Shown piece after piece: positions 49,320-60,400 of a stretch of 64,000 nucleotides of DNA (position 1 is its first letter; each line of letters starts with the position of its first letter). Source of the stretch: Paramacrobiotus metropolitanus (taxonomy: Eukaryota; Tardigrada; Eutardigrada; Parachela; Macrobiotidae). The notes below the pieces were generated by a model that searched no databases, was not told the DNA's origin, and worked only from the letters and a program-made list of their open reading frames with translations. The stretch lies in the NCBI RefSeq assembly GCF_019649055.1, contig NW_026570236.1, positions 744,001-808,000 on the forward strand, in the 5' to 3' direction. Both the position numbers and the translations under genes were made by a program.

Positions 49320-49705
49320 TTGTGGGAAAGCATAAAATGTCGTGTCACATATGCAAGGAACTTGGGAATGTCATGTCACACATGCAACAAAGTTGGAAAT
49401 GTAACGGCAAACATGCAAGAAAGTTGGGATTGTCATGTCAAATATGAAACAAAGTTAGAAATGTCACGTGAAACATCTAAGAAAGTTAGGAATGTCACGG
49501 CAAATATGCAGGGAAGTTAGAACTGTCACGTGAAACATACAAGAAAGTTGGAAATGTCACGGCAAACATGCAATAAAGTTAGAAACGTCACGTCAAACAT
49601 GCAAGAAAGTTGAAAATGTCATGTCAAACATGCAACAAAGTTGGAAATGTAACGGCAAACATGCAACGAAGTTGGAAAATGTCACGGCAAACATGCAAGT
49701 TAGAA
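49320..49705 (-). repeat. minisatellite, unit about 27-29 bp (right arm)
   Basis: Mirror of 43050-43800 but only about half as long, so the arms differ in copy number. Confidence 0.85.
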
Positions 49706-50537
49706 ATGCCACTTTGAACATGTGCGTAAGATGGATTGTCGTTCTTCAAAAAGCGTGAAAGTAAGTCAATATATTTATTTCTTTTGCTAGTGCGGAAATG
49801 GAAGTTTTACAAAACAAAGAAACTGAAGCAAAAACTCCCAAAAGTGAAAAAAAACTCCCTAAAAGTTACGAAAATGTATGTTAAGTCAATGAGAATCCCA
49901 AAACGAAAGCCTCCGTTTTTTTTTGACTACGGAAAACTACAAGTTTTTCATCGAAATGTTGCAAAACGGAAGTTTTTCATATGAGTTTCCCGTAGATTTT
50001 TACATATGTTTCGATTTGAATACAAGCTCAATGAACGGAACGCGCATCATCTGGTCGCATTTGCTAACCATTCTTCCGATTTTTGTAACTTCTCTAGCAT
50101 TATTCTTCTAGTATATTCGATGCAGTACCTTGCACTGCCAATTTACTCCCCGTTTCATCATATTTTGTGGTTGCTTCCATGCAGTTATATAACACCATAA
50201 TACAGCAGCACAAAATATTACCGCTAGCGGCTTTTGTTTCAGCGACGAAGCCCAAAGCCATAACGATTTCAACCTGGCCGCAGACAAGCTAAAGCCGGTA
50301 CAGATTTGGGGCATTCGCCCTCTTTTTTTTTTTTGCTTTTTTTTTTTTTAAATTTTTTTTTATTTTTATTTTTATTATATGCTAACAGTTACAAACTGCA
50401 AAATCGAAAACTACGACACTTGCTCCAACGACATCATGTCCCTGCGCATCCCTTCGAATATGGCGCGCTAGCTGGCAAAAAAAAAAAAATAGTGCGAATT
50501 TTTTTTTTTTGTACAAGTACAGAAAGAACACTCTAAC

Positions 50538-53500
50538 TTACTCCATGCGAGTTCCAAACGGTAAAGTACTATAATCATCCAACAGCATCCGTTTATCGTA
50601 TACTCGCCTGAGAGTTTTCGTCAGTTGAACGGTGCTGATTTCATGAGTGTTGACATTTCTTTTGATGGTTTCGGGATAGACAACGCGCACCGTTTGGCCA
50701 TCATTCTTCAAGAGCGATTTCCAAAGGTTGTAGTCCATACTCTGGCCTGTTTGAACCAGCCCTTCCCCAGAATCGGCTAGGATATTCTCCGTATATCCAT
50801 TTTGAGTAAAGCCTTTAATTTTACTTTCTATCCTTCCTGTATCTGTTTCGTAATAATAAACTTTGGGCCCCAGAGAAATAAACTTGACAATATGACTCTC
50901 CCGATTCTAACTGATTGCTCCATTCTCCAAGCATCGTACCTGTTGGTGGCTGCCACTCGCCTGACCGCTGAACAAAAATAACGGAATCTGTGTCAAAATA
51001 AAGTACTCGTTCACCTAACTTCTCAAGCATATCCAAAAGTTTCAGCCGGGCATAACTCGTCGTAAAGGCTGCGATAGGGATATTGGCGGTGTACGATCCT
51101 TCTAGATAGTCGTCGATTTTGGAAATAGTTGCCATGACACATTCAGGACTGAAGATATGGACATTGTGGATCCAGGTAGATTTTGATACGAGGAAGTCAT
51201 AGTAATCTTTCGGCTTGAAGAAAATTTTCGTCTGATGAAGATTGTCATTTTGTCCGAATTTGCCCCAGAATGAGTTCAGCATCAACTTTGCAACTGCTTT
51301 TCGGCCTGGATTGTCTTCGATTTGCGAGGAATCCAGTTCAATACCTTCCACGTCCTTCACTTTTATGACAAACTCCAACCGTTCCGCTTCAGTGGTGCAG
51401 TTACTTGGCCATCCACTTGCCTGAATTTTTTCTTTGAGGAATGTGTTAACAAAGTCTTCAAACAATTTTTCTTTCCGTATTTCCCAATGCCAGACTTCAT
51501 GAACAGCAACAACTTTGTACCCACGTAAAATCGCATGATGCAGTTCGGGAGTAGTCCACACACCTTCCAGCAATCGCTCCTTGTCGCCATGCGTGCAAAA
51601 TCGTTTTGCCGAAGCTCTGCACATTTACTGCAGAGTGCGAAGATTAACTTTCCATTTATAGTTGCAGGCAAAACAGGAAATAAGCACTGTCCCGGCGCAA
51701 GCACTGTACACTTTACAAATCCAAAATATTCGCTTATATCCTTAAAGTCTGCTGTTATAATTTTCGGATGCCCGATTGGATACACACAATTCTTGTTGAC
51801 ATAAGGATACAAAGAGACGATATCATAGTGATGGATCTTCTCATTCGGACCGCATTCGTAAAGTAGCCTGTTTGCGTTAGTACGGCCGCCCTTAAATGCT
51901 TCTTTTGGTTGAAGAGGACTGCGGAGGGACATATCGTTCATATACTGCCGAATGCTTGGATTTTTTAACTGCTCGCGCCACTGGCATGACCACATTTCCA
52001 CAAAGTTGAAGCGCCGAGCTTTTATAGAACAAACTTTGATCCGGTATTCTTCGTAAACTTCTTGCATAGTCTTGTTTGAAAAAGGCGAACGGTCATTTGC
52101 GTTGGTGCAGTCCGGATGTCCATGAAAAACGCATCCGTTGTATTCGTAAACCGTGTTGGTAACTTGATCGTAGCCGTCCACAAAATAATCATTAATACGT
52201 TTCTCTTTTCCATTTCGCCCATGCTCGATTCGCCAATCAGCTTGTGTTTTGTTAACCCAGGTCAGCCACTGAGTTGCTTCCATGCTGGTTATTCTGTTGG
52301 TTTGGTAACCGTGAGCTGAAATGACTCCGATTTCTTCCTTCCGGAGATTAAAAGTTCGAAAAATTTCAAACAAGCTGAAGCAATGGTTACGGATTTAAAG
52401 GGATCAATGCACGCTAGAGCCATAAAATCATCTCGGAATTTTAAGGCACATTTCCGCAAAACTGACACGTCCATTGAACAGTAGCTGGTTAACTGCTGCC
52501 GAAAGTCAAAACGTCCTTGCTTCTTGTTTTTCGCCTGTATACCATTTAAAGAATTCGACCTGCTTGGCGGCACACATTGCTTCGATACCGTAAGAAGACG
52601 GGTTTGGGAAGGGAATAATTTTATCCCAATTTTCCGGCTGATTAATTTTGTGAGGGAAGTCACCTTTCTTCTCATCAGATTTAAGACCGACCGCTTTAGG
52701 AAATTTAGACAAAGCCAGCTGCACAAAGTTAAGCGTATCCACGGCGTTCATGTCCAAAGCTTTGTAGCGAATATTCAGCAGCTGACTACCACGGCAAAGA
52801 ATGTCCGGCTTCAAGTTATTGTCTATCATGTGGGCCAAAATGAAATGTCCATCGTATCCTCGCAGATTGTGCGCAATTATCGTGTAGCCACGATGCTCTT
52901 CACGGAAAAGCCATTTGCAAAAGTTTGCGATGACATCATAACCGGCTAGAGGAGTACCATCAGGAGGAAAACGATATTCCTTTCCGCAGCAATACTGCGC
53001 GACGACGTAGTTTGGAATGTGAGTACCATCGACCGACGTGTAAGTTTCGAAATCAAAGAAAATGTACTTCGGATTAGCATCCAATTCTTCTGGTTCAAGA
53101 GGTTGGAAGTAACATTTATGCGAATTTTGAGGCACCCAGTCTTTGCAGGTTGAGCAGTACATTTCGTCACAGTTATGAACCTGATCCGGGCGATTGAGCA
53201 TATTCACAAACTTGTTGCACTTGGAGCAGATGAAAAGATCCTCGCAAAGCGTCCTTCCATTTTTTCGTAAAGTCTTGTGCACATCAAAGCACTCTTTGTT
53301 GGTGAAAGTTCGTCCACAATCGGGGCATAACTTTGGGTCACTGGCCTTGCAATCGCTTTTACTGCGATAACACATGTTGCATCTCTGTTCACAGCGATGA
53401 TCTGTCTTTCGGCCGTATCCTTGATCGCAGTTTGTGCAATAATAACTCTGCATGTGGTATCCAGATGGTTTAGTTATCAGATCGAAATGATTTTTATCGT

Positions 53501-54464
53501 ACATTAAGTAAATCTGCTTCATTCCCGGTTTCTTCTTCTCCGGCACTTGAGCGATAAGAGTGTTTCCTTCCTGCACAGAAATAACCTTGACTTGACACTT
53601 TAAAACGCGTTGAAAAGCCGGCAAATCTTCCAACCCAAACATTTTTCCAATAGTGAGACCCGCATCTTGGACCAACTGACACGCGAGTTTTTCCAACTTA
53701 CGCCCTCTAGGATTAGTTAAAGCTTTCCATTTCATCTTGTCTTTGCCGCTGACATCATGAGTGTTTCTGAAATGACCGAGCGCCAATGCTGCAGGTAAGC
53801 AAAGGTTGTTTCCTGTTGTCACTGTAACAATAGACGAGCTGAATCGTTTTCGGTCAACCGTAGTATGGATATGTTTTCTTCTTCTTCCACCAGCCGGTAT
53901 TACGGTCCGAACAATTGTAATTTGAAAACTTTCGTCGATGCAGAATGAGTTGCTTGAATTAATCATGACCATCATATCCATAAGGTCGTCAATCTTGAAA
54001 TCTTGTAACCTTTTCATATGAAGATCAGCTTTGCGGTTGAGTGTATGACTGGAGAGAAGGATGACGATTCTGTCGTCTGGTCCGAATTCTTTCGTAATGA
54101 CACTGAATATAGCTTCGAACACTTTGGGCATTGCTTCCATTGAGGTGACAGGATCGAATTTCATATTGAGGTTTTCGATTTTAACGCGATACGTGATTTC
54201 CGATGTTGAAAATTTCTTTGTTTGCTTTTCGTTGATCTTTTCCAGAGTAAAGTACTTTGTCCAGTCTGTGGATTCCAGTCCCCTTGATCCACCGCTCTGT
54301 ATGGCGTTAGCTTCCCGGTATTCACGAATGAGCTTTTGTTTCCCGTACAGATTGGCAATTGCATCGAGAGAAAACAGCCCTTCTGCCTTTTCTGGCCAGT
54401 TTTCATGCAACCATTGTTGCAGAAACTCGGCATAAAAGCGCAAAACTTCATCCAAGTTAAACAT
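50538..54464 (-). pseudogene. PolB: protein-primed family B DNA polymerase (Polinton PolB), right copy
   Basis: Inverted second copy of PolB, starting MFNLDEVL at 54464 and ending at the stop at 50538. It is open for the first 652 codons, through the zinc clusters and exonuclease motifs I and II, farther than the left copy. Private single-base differences break it near 52520, 52370 and 51605, at places where the left copy is open. A break near 50905 is shared with the left copy at about 41870, after the FDTDS motif. A few substitutions separate the copies, for example AND versus ASD in the zinc region. The mix of private homopolymer breaks and one shared break suggests either long-read consensus errors on top of one true mutation or neutral decay after duplication. 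Confidence 0.88.
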
Positions 54465-55536
54465 GGTTTCTGCTTACCTGCGATTAGTAATCCGCAAGCA
54501 CAACAATAGCAAATGGCGGGTAACGGCCAGTAATCCAGTTAACACATAAATGCTTAGCTCGAAAACAAAAAAAGAAAACCTTTAGGAACAAAACAATCAA
54601 TGAGACGAGAATGGAATACAAAGCGTGCTAAATACCTTTTACTATAAGCTATGCAGCTTCACATCTACTGCAACTTTTTACAGTTTCCTATGAAAAATTG
54701 TGTAGTCTAAGCTGCCAAAAGGGCAGAACATGCAGTTTGATGGATGGTTTTAGAGTCTTCAGTGCAAGTGTACTGTTTAATATGGCAATTGTACGACGCC
54801 CGTTCAGATAGAAATGCAGTTGTCGACAGAAATGTCGAGACTTAGAGGCACGAAGAATAGCGTATGGACGTGTGCGTGGTTAAATGTCTACAGAAACTGA
54901 CAGATCACAGATGACAATTGCGATACGTGTGCTAAAATCGCAAAGTTCATGAAAATTGTGCACAATCAAACAAATAACGTGCAACAAAAGTGCACGCAGC
55001 TCGTCAGATGTTTGTGAAAGATACGCACTGTAAAACGTTTTGGGCCTTACACACTTGCGGACAATGAGATGTTTATGGAAACTGGCATACATACAACAGT
55101 CAGATGTACCTTAGAAATGAGTATGTTGCAGAACTGTACGAATAATATGAGTAGGTAGAAACAAAATGTTCAGATGTTTGTAAGTAATCTGTACCCCTAG
55201 GATACGACATGAGAGTATACCAGCAGTTAGATATCTAAAGAAACTGTGTGTTGTGAGTTATTAAGGAATGAGCATGTTTTGACAGATCAGACGCCAAGGA
55301 AACATGTGTACGAGAATCATTAAAACACAATCTTCACCCAAACTTGCGCATAATGAGATGCCTATGTAAAAGACATATGTCAAATCACGAGCATTCATAT
55401 TAAAACACAATCTTAACTCAGAGAAGAGCAAAAGTAGTAATAAAATATAAGTTAGATAGTTATTTTACGTAATAAATATAAAAATTAGATAAAATATGTA
55501 AAATAGATTTTATTCCATATCACCCGTTACTCTTCT

Positions 55537-55542
55537 GGTGAG
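55537..55542. repeat. target-site duplication GGTGAG, right
   Basis: Second copy of the 6-bp duplication, identical to 37226-37231. Confidence 0.9.
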
Positions 55543-55787
55543 AAATACGGGTAATATGTGGATTGGTTCCGATAATAATCGGGCGTCGGTGCGGAAGTAT
55601 TGCTCCCGTAACTATAATTAGGCGAAACGATCGCGACGTTGGAGCCATCATGGTCCGATTCCAAAAGGTCGCCAAGGCGGCGAGATAATAAAGCACTTTC
55701 AATACGAGTAACGAAAACACAGATCATCAGGCATGTGTACGCGACCACTGAGGGAGCTGTTCGACGAGTGTACGAACGGTTAATCAT
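55537..55787 (-). pseudogene. CLIP serine protease C, 5' part of exon 1
   Basis: The reading frame starts at 55787 with MINRSYTR, followed by a hydrophobic leader (VVAYTCLMICVFVTRIES) and a Ser/Tyr/Pro-rich linker like those of proteases A and B. It runs to FSP at the duplicated GGTGAG. Reading on into the element gives Glu-Glu and then a stop, a truncated peptide of 86 aa. The 251 bases here plus the 179 bases at 37047-37225 give an exon of 430 nt, leaving one base over, exactly the phase needed for the next exon and the same phase as in protease B. Confidence 0.85.
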
Positions 55788-57489
55788 GATTATTTATCTG
55801 AATTGCAATTCCTTAAACTGTGACCATTGTACTCACTCTTCACAAGTCAAATAAATGAATGAACAGAACTGAATTTGTGATCAATATATATGACCATAGA
55901 ATAATAGACCTGAGTTATATAATTAGACTTCGTACTCATATTCGTATGCTAATTGCGACAGCTTGCCACCAGTAAGAGGATTTCCATATCGACTATATGA
56001 CTTTTACAAAATCGAATAGTCATGAAAATAGAAATTCATCTTGTGCATGTCCTTGCTAAATTTTAGTTGAATGAATAAGAAATTTCCGCTGACAGCTATT
56101 CTCGGGTACACAGAACAATGGTATTAATTAATACGTTCAGTGTAACTGTGTATGTGTCGAAATTAAAAGATGAGTCTGCAACGTAGATCTGTAACGATTA
56201 TGTTAACATGGATGAGTTATAAACAATGTACTCGTAGCAACTAGCACGATCTCGTTATATACGTAATTTCGTGAATCAGGTGAGCAACGCACAACCATGC
56301 CGGAAAAAAGTTCGAAGATCTGATTTACGGCATTTATAGTGCAACCATATTCACTGTTCATAATTAAATGTGGTATACTCTGCCGGTAACAATAATTTAT
56401 AACTGTTACTGTTAGTACCGGTAATACTATAATTATAATAATCTGTCGGAATAGCTGCTACTGCTTTTGATTTCAATCATTTTAATGTGTAGCTAGCGCT
56501 TGCCTACAGCTACAGTATCTACTGCATCAATCTGCATGAATTAACTTCCTGTTATGAACATGATCATTGGCTATTCGCAAATAAATTCATTTCTAAGAGC
56601 CACCCGCCCACGTTCTGCCTTCGGCTTTCGATATTTTATTCTAAGAAATTTAATTAGTTTTAAACATTAATTAATTTTGGAAGCGGGTAGTGCCTCTAAT
56701 TACTTACATCTAATGCAACACCGAATTATGAGAATATTTGACTCGGATGTCGATTCAAAATTAAAGTTGCGTAAAGCATGGAATTGTTCACCATGTCGTT
56801 TAATAAATTGATAAGCGGAACTGCCAGCAAGCCAGTAACTCCCATGAAAATGTTTCATTACTCTGTGGTGCAAGTTGCAACTAAAGTGGTGCATATAGTT
56901 GGAATTTGAAAGTCACTTTTACCAAAAAAATTCTGACAATTATTGTGTCCTTACCGTAATTATAATTATTTTAATAAGTAAGTTTACACCAAATACAAAT
57001 TAATAAGTACAATACCAAGGACAATACTGCGATTCAGTGGACACCGCAGTATAGGGCGGTTGGCGTAATGTTAAGACTCAAAAATGCGCATTGCGCACCA
57101 CGCAAGCATCCATACTGGCCCAAAACGCCAAAGCTTCAAAAGACTGAGCCGTGATTTCCACCGTTTTCGGACAGATTTATCATTTCTGATTTCTGCCACT
57201 TTTTTTAGTGGGCTAAAGTGCATTTGTGTCCCTTATATTCTGTGGTGTTAATATTCATTTTGACTACCGTAGCTTTTGCGCATCCATTCTCCTTAATGGT
57301 CTTCCTTCTGATGTCGTTACTTTGACTTCTTATATTCGTGTTTCACCCTTACGGTTGAGGGGTTTAATCTTTGGTGATACTGAGATACTGGCCAGTTTTG
57401 TCGGATTTCGTGAACGTAAGATTACAGCAGGATATACGACTGATCATTTCTCTTGGCAAAACCTTTAGTGTTCGTCGTTGACGGTGAAC
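55788..57489. other. divergent intergenic region, protease C and RBM25
   Basis: About 1.7 kb. The right part, from about 57000, should hold the RBM25 promoter and 5' UTR; the left part the protease C promoter. No gene or repeat is recognised. Confidence 0.45.
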
Positions 57490-60400
57490 ATGTCCTATCC
57501 ACAGTATGGGGGATTTAGTGGCCCAGGAACCCCACCAATGTTTAATGGCCGTCCAAATATGCTGCCAGCACAAGGCCAGGTTCCTGGCGGACGCATGCCG
57601 TTTGCTCCTGCTCCCTACATGAATCCACGTGGCCCAGGTGACTGGGATAATATCTGCTTAGTTTTCTGCTAGGATGACCAGAAATGTGTATGCAGGTGGT
57701 CCACCGCCACAAGGACCAGGGCAGACGGGACCACAGAATCCTCTGCTGCAGAATATTGCTCCATTCTCTGTCAATCCCACTCCACAGCCGTATTTTCCCA
57801 CTGGGGTAGGTTTCCATTTAGAAACTATGATATTGAATCTTTATTTTAATATAACACTATTCCGTTCATTGCGAAAGATTGCATTTGGTTTTGACTATAT
57901 TATCTGTATTAGAACCGTAGAACGGAGGAAAAAACGTCAATATTTTTGTAAGTTCTGTTAAATGGTGCGGCGAATTGTTAATTCCTTGTAAGTCGCAAAG
58001 ATAATGTATAACCCCTAACAGGGAAATGTTGAAGAAGATGTGCTAACATTACATGGCATACTGTATGTCGTGCTGAATTAAGAAATTTCGCATATTCGTT
58101 GATGTTTGTAAATCATAAGATAATGCGGGTAGTTTGCACCGCTGTAGACTATCAGATGCTAATAATCATTTTTTTGGGAATTTAGCTGAATTAAACGTAA
58201 TATCTATATTTTTCGGACATTTAAGTAACTGATTATTTTGATCTGTTCTTTTTCCTTCCGCTCTTGTAATCAGTAATCTGCTTCACGTGATGCCATACGC
58301 ACAGGAATCGCTCTCGTTCGTCTCGATATTTGTCATGTAAGTTATGTTTATTCCAGTCTAAGTGAACTCGATCTTGACTCTTGAGATTTAAAGCTGCAGG
58401 TTGTATAATAGTGCATATTTGGAACGTTTTGTAGTTTGCGATTTTGCGGAGCGATGATGATAATATACCGTAGATAATTATTATGTGCAGGTAGCCATAG
58501 TTGGAAAGTCTTGAAGCAGTCAACTGGCTGTTGCCTGCTTCTGCAGCTTGGTAATGAATTATTTGCTATTATTTGAAGTTTGCTTCGATTATATACTAGA
58601 GTGACTGGTTTAGTAGCAGAAGTAAATTAACAGCGTATCAGAAACTCACTAGGTGGATTTCGTGCTCAATGGAAGACATTCTTTCAGATGGATGTTGTAT
58701 TATCAAGTTGTTTTGGGACGCTGATGTTCGCCATTAGGTATTTCAAAATGAAGCCTGGTTGTTGGTATTATTTTTCGCTTGCATCATCCTAATACAGTTT
58801 TTACAAAGATTTTGGTTTTTCTGTAATTTCCTAGTATTGATTTTCATAGAGTGAAGTGTACGTGCTTAGTGCTAGGAATGTTGTTGGAAGCTGCTCAGAA
58901 TAAACCCTCGATAGTGTGTGAACATGGAATTGATTCATAAAATTGGAGCACAAGGGCAGCAACTTCTTGCCATATTTTAGAACGAATTACCTCCCGTAAA
59001 TGGCGTTCCTTATCCACCCCCGCGCGTTCCCGGCTTCGGCATGCCCCCGCGTCCACCCGGCGGACCGATGCCCATGCCGCCGCAGATGCCGTTTGGCGCT
59101 CCTCCCATGCCGGGACAAGTGCCCAATTTCCGTGCCGTGCCTCCGCCAGCCGGCCCGCCAACGTTTGCTAAAGAAGGTAAACGGGAACGGGGTTCTGGCA
59201 AGTACGGTTTTCCGGCCGCGCAAGAATCGAAGGTTAACTATGATCCGGAAAGCGTCGTTACAATATTTATTGGGAACATTGATGAGCGGGCTTCGGAAAT
59301 ATTAATGCGAAATCTCATCCAGGTTTGTGAGAATTAATTGGAAGAAAATTCTGCTAAAAATGACTAGTTTCAGTTTCGTGCTAGTTTCAGAAACTGTCGT
59401 TTTATAGCACTCTTACTGTCGATTAGGCATTTCGTATATGTGATGTTATATATACTCTGCTGTGAGCAGAAATTGTATTTCGGTGAGGAAGCGTGTAGTG
59501 CAATGGCTGTGGAAAACCTCTCTTCTAAGGTTTTGACATACCCAATAGAATGAACCCGATAGACTCTTGAGCGTTTGCGTTAAATCGGCATTTAGAAATT
59601 TTTTATTTTTTCTACAAAACGCAGCAGATTAAACAGTTAAGAACCGAGTAGAATCTACCCTTCGGCGTTTTACGAGGTTTGTTATTGCAGAAATGTGGCA
59701 ATGTGGCGAACTGGAAGCGCGTACATGGAGCGAACAATAAACTCCAAGGTACAGTTACTGTAATTCGTTTTGAAAACTGTTTCTGAGCTTTTACTCACCG
59801 CTTGTGGATTTATACAAATAACATTGTCAAAACAACATTGCTGTATCGGCACAGCTTTTGGATTCTGTGATTTCTTCGACGCTGAGTCCGCCCTTCGTGC
59901 CATTCGTCTGCTGGATAAGGTGCGGCTGGCCGCCCGGGATTTACAAGTGAAGATTGGAAATAAACAACATCCACTGATTCTGGCTTACCAGACCGTGATG
60001 AAATCCAGGCTGGGTCCGGATGCCCCGGAGGACGCTGTGGATGAAGGCACTAAACTGCAGGATCAGGTGTTGGCACGTGAGATCCAGATAATTATCGATG
60101 ATCACGAAGATGAACTGTCCAAACCGCTTCCAGGTATTGACAAAAATTTAATATCATTGATGAAATGAGCAGCATTGGGAATGATTTTTTGTGCAAACCT
60201 CTGAATTTTTGTTGCAGAAGAAAAAGCGTTGGCCGCGAGAAAGAAATCAGATAAAGACGCGGTAATTTGAACTCTGATTTGATTTTTCCTGTTTTAAAAA
60301 TGCAGTTGTTGCTTGGTAACAGAGCATCGAAGAGATTGAAATGGAAGACGACAAACGCCAGCTAATCAGTCGTGAAATCCAGAATTTCCGTGATACTTAC

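Larger units (their letters stand above)
37232..55536. mobile_element. palindromic Polinton/Maverick derivative, 18.3 kb
   Basis: Termini are 5'-AGAAGAGTAACGGG and its inverted copy, flanked by the 6-bp duplication GGTGAG; family knowledge gives Polintons 5'-AG termini and 6-bp duplications. Each half encodes a protein-primed type B DNA polymerase reading inward, starting 1.07 kb from its end, followed by three blocks of tandem repeats. The halves are inverted copies that meet at about 46.68 kb, so the terminal inverted repeats are effectively the whole arms, about 9.4 and 8.8 kb. No retroviral-type integrase, packaging ATPase, cysteine protease or capsid gene is visible in any frame. It must therefore have been inserted by enzymes supplied in trans. 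The host gene resumes in frame on either side. Confidence 0.9.
46702..55536 (-). repeat. right arm of the Polinton palindrome
   Basis: Inverted copy of the left arm, about 600 bp shorter, mainly because of fewer minisatellite and 100-bp repeat copies. The outer part is near-identical to the left arm. Confidence 0.9.

Noticed and set aside
37232-55536. The palindrome as a pure assembly or library fold-back artefact
   Set aside because: Both outer borders carry the same 6-bp duplication and different host flanks that belong to one exon, and the arms differ in repeat copy number and in substitutions. An artefact confined to the centre cannot be excluded, so it stays as a stated test.
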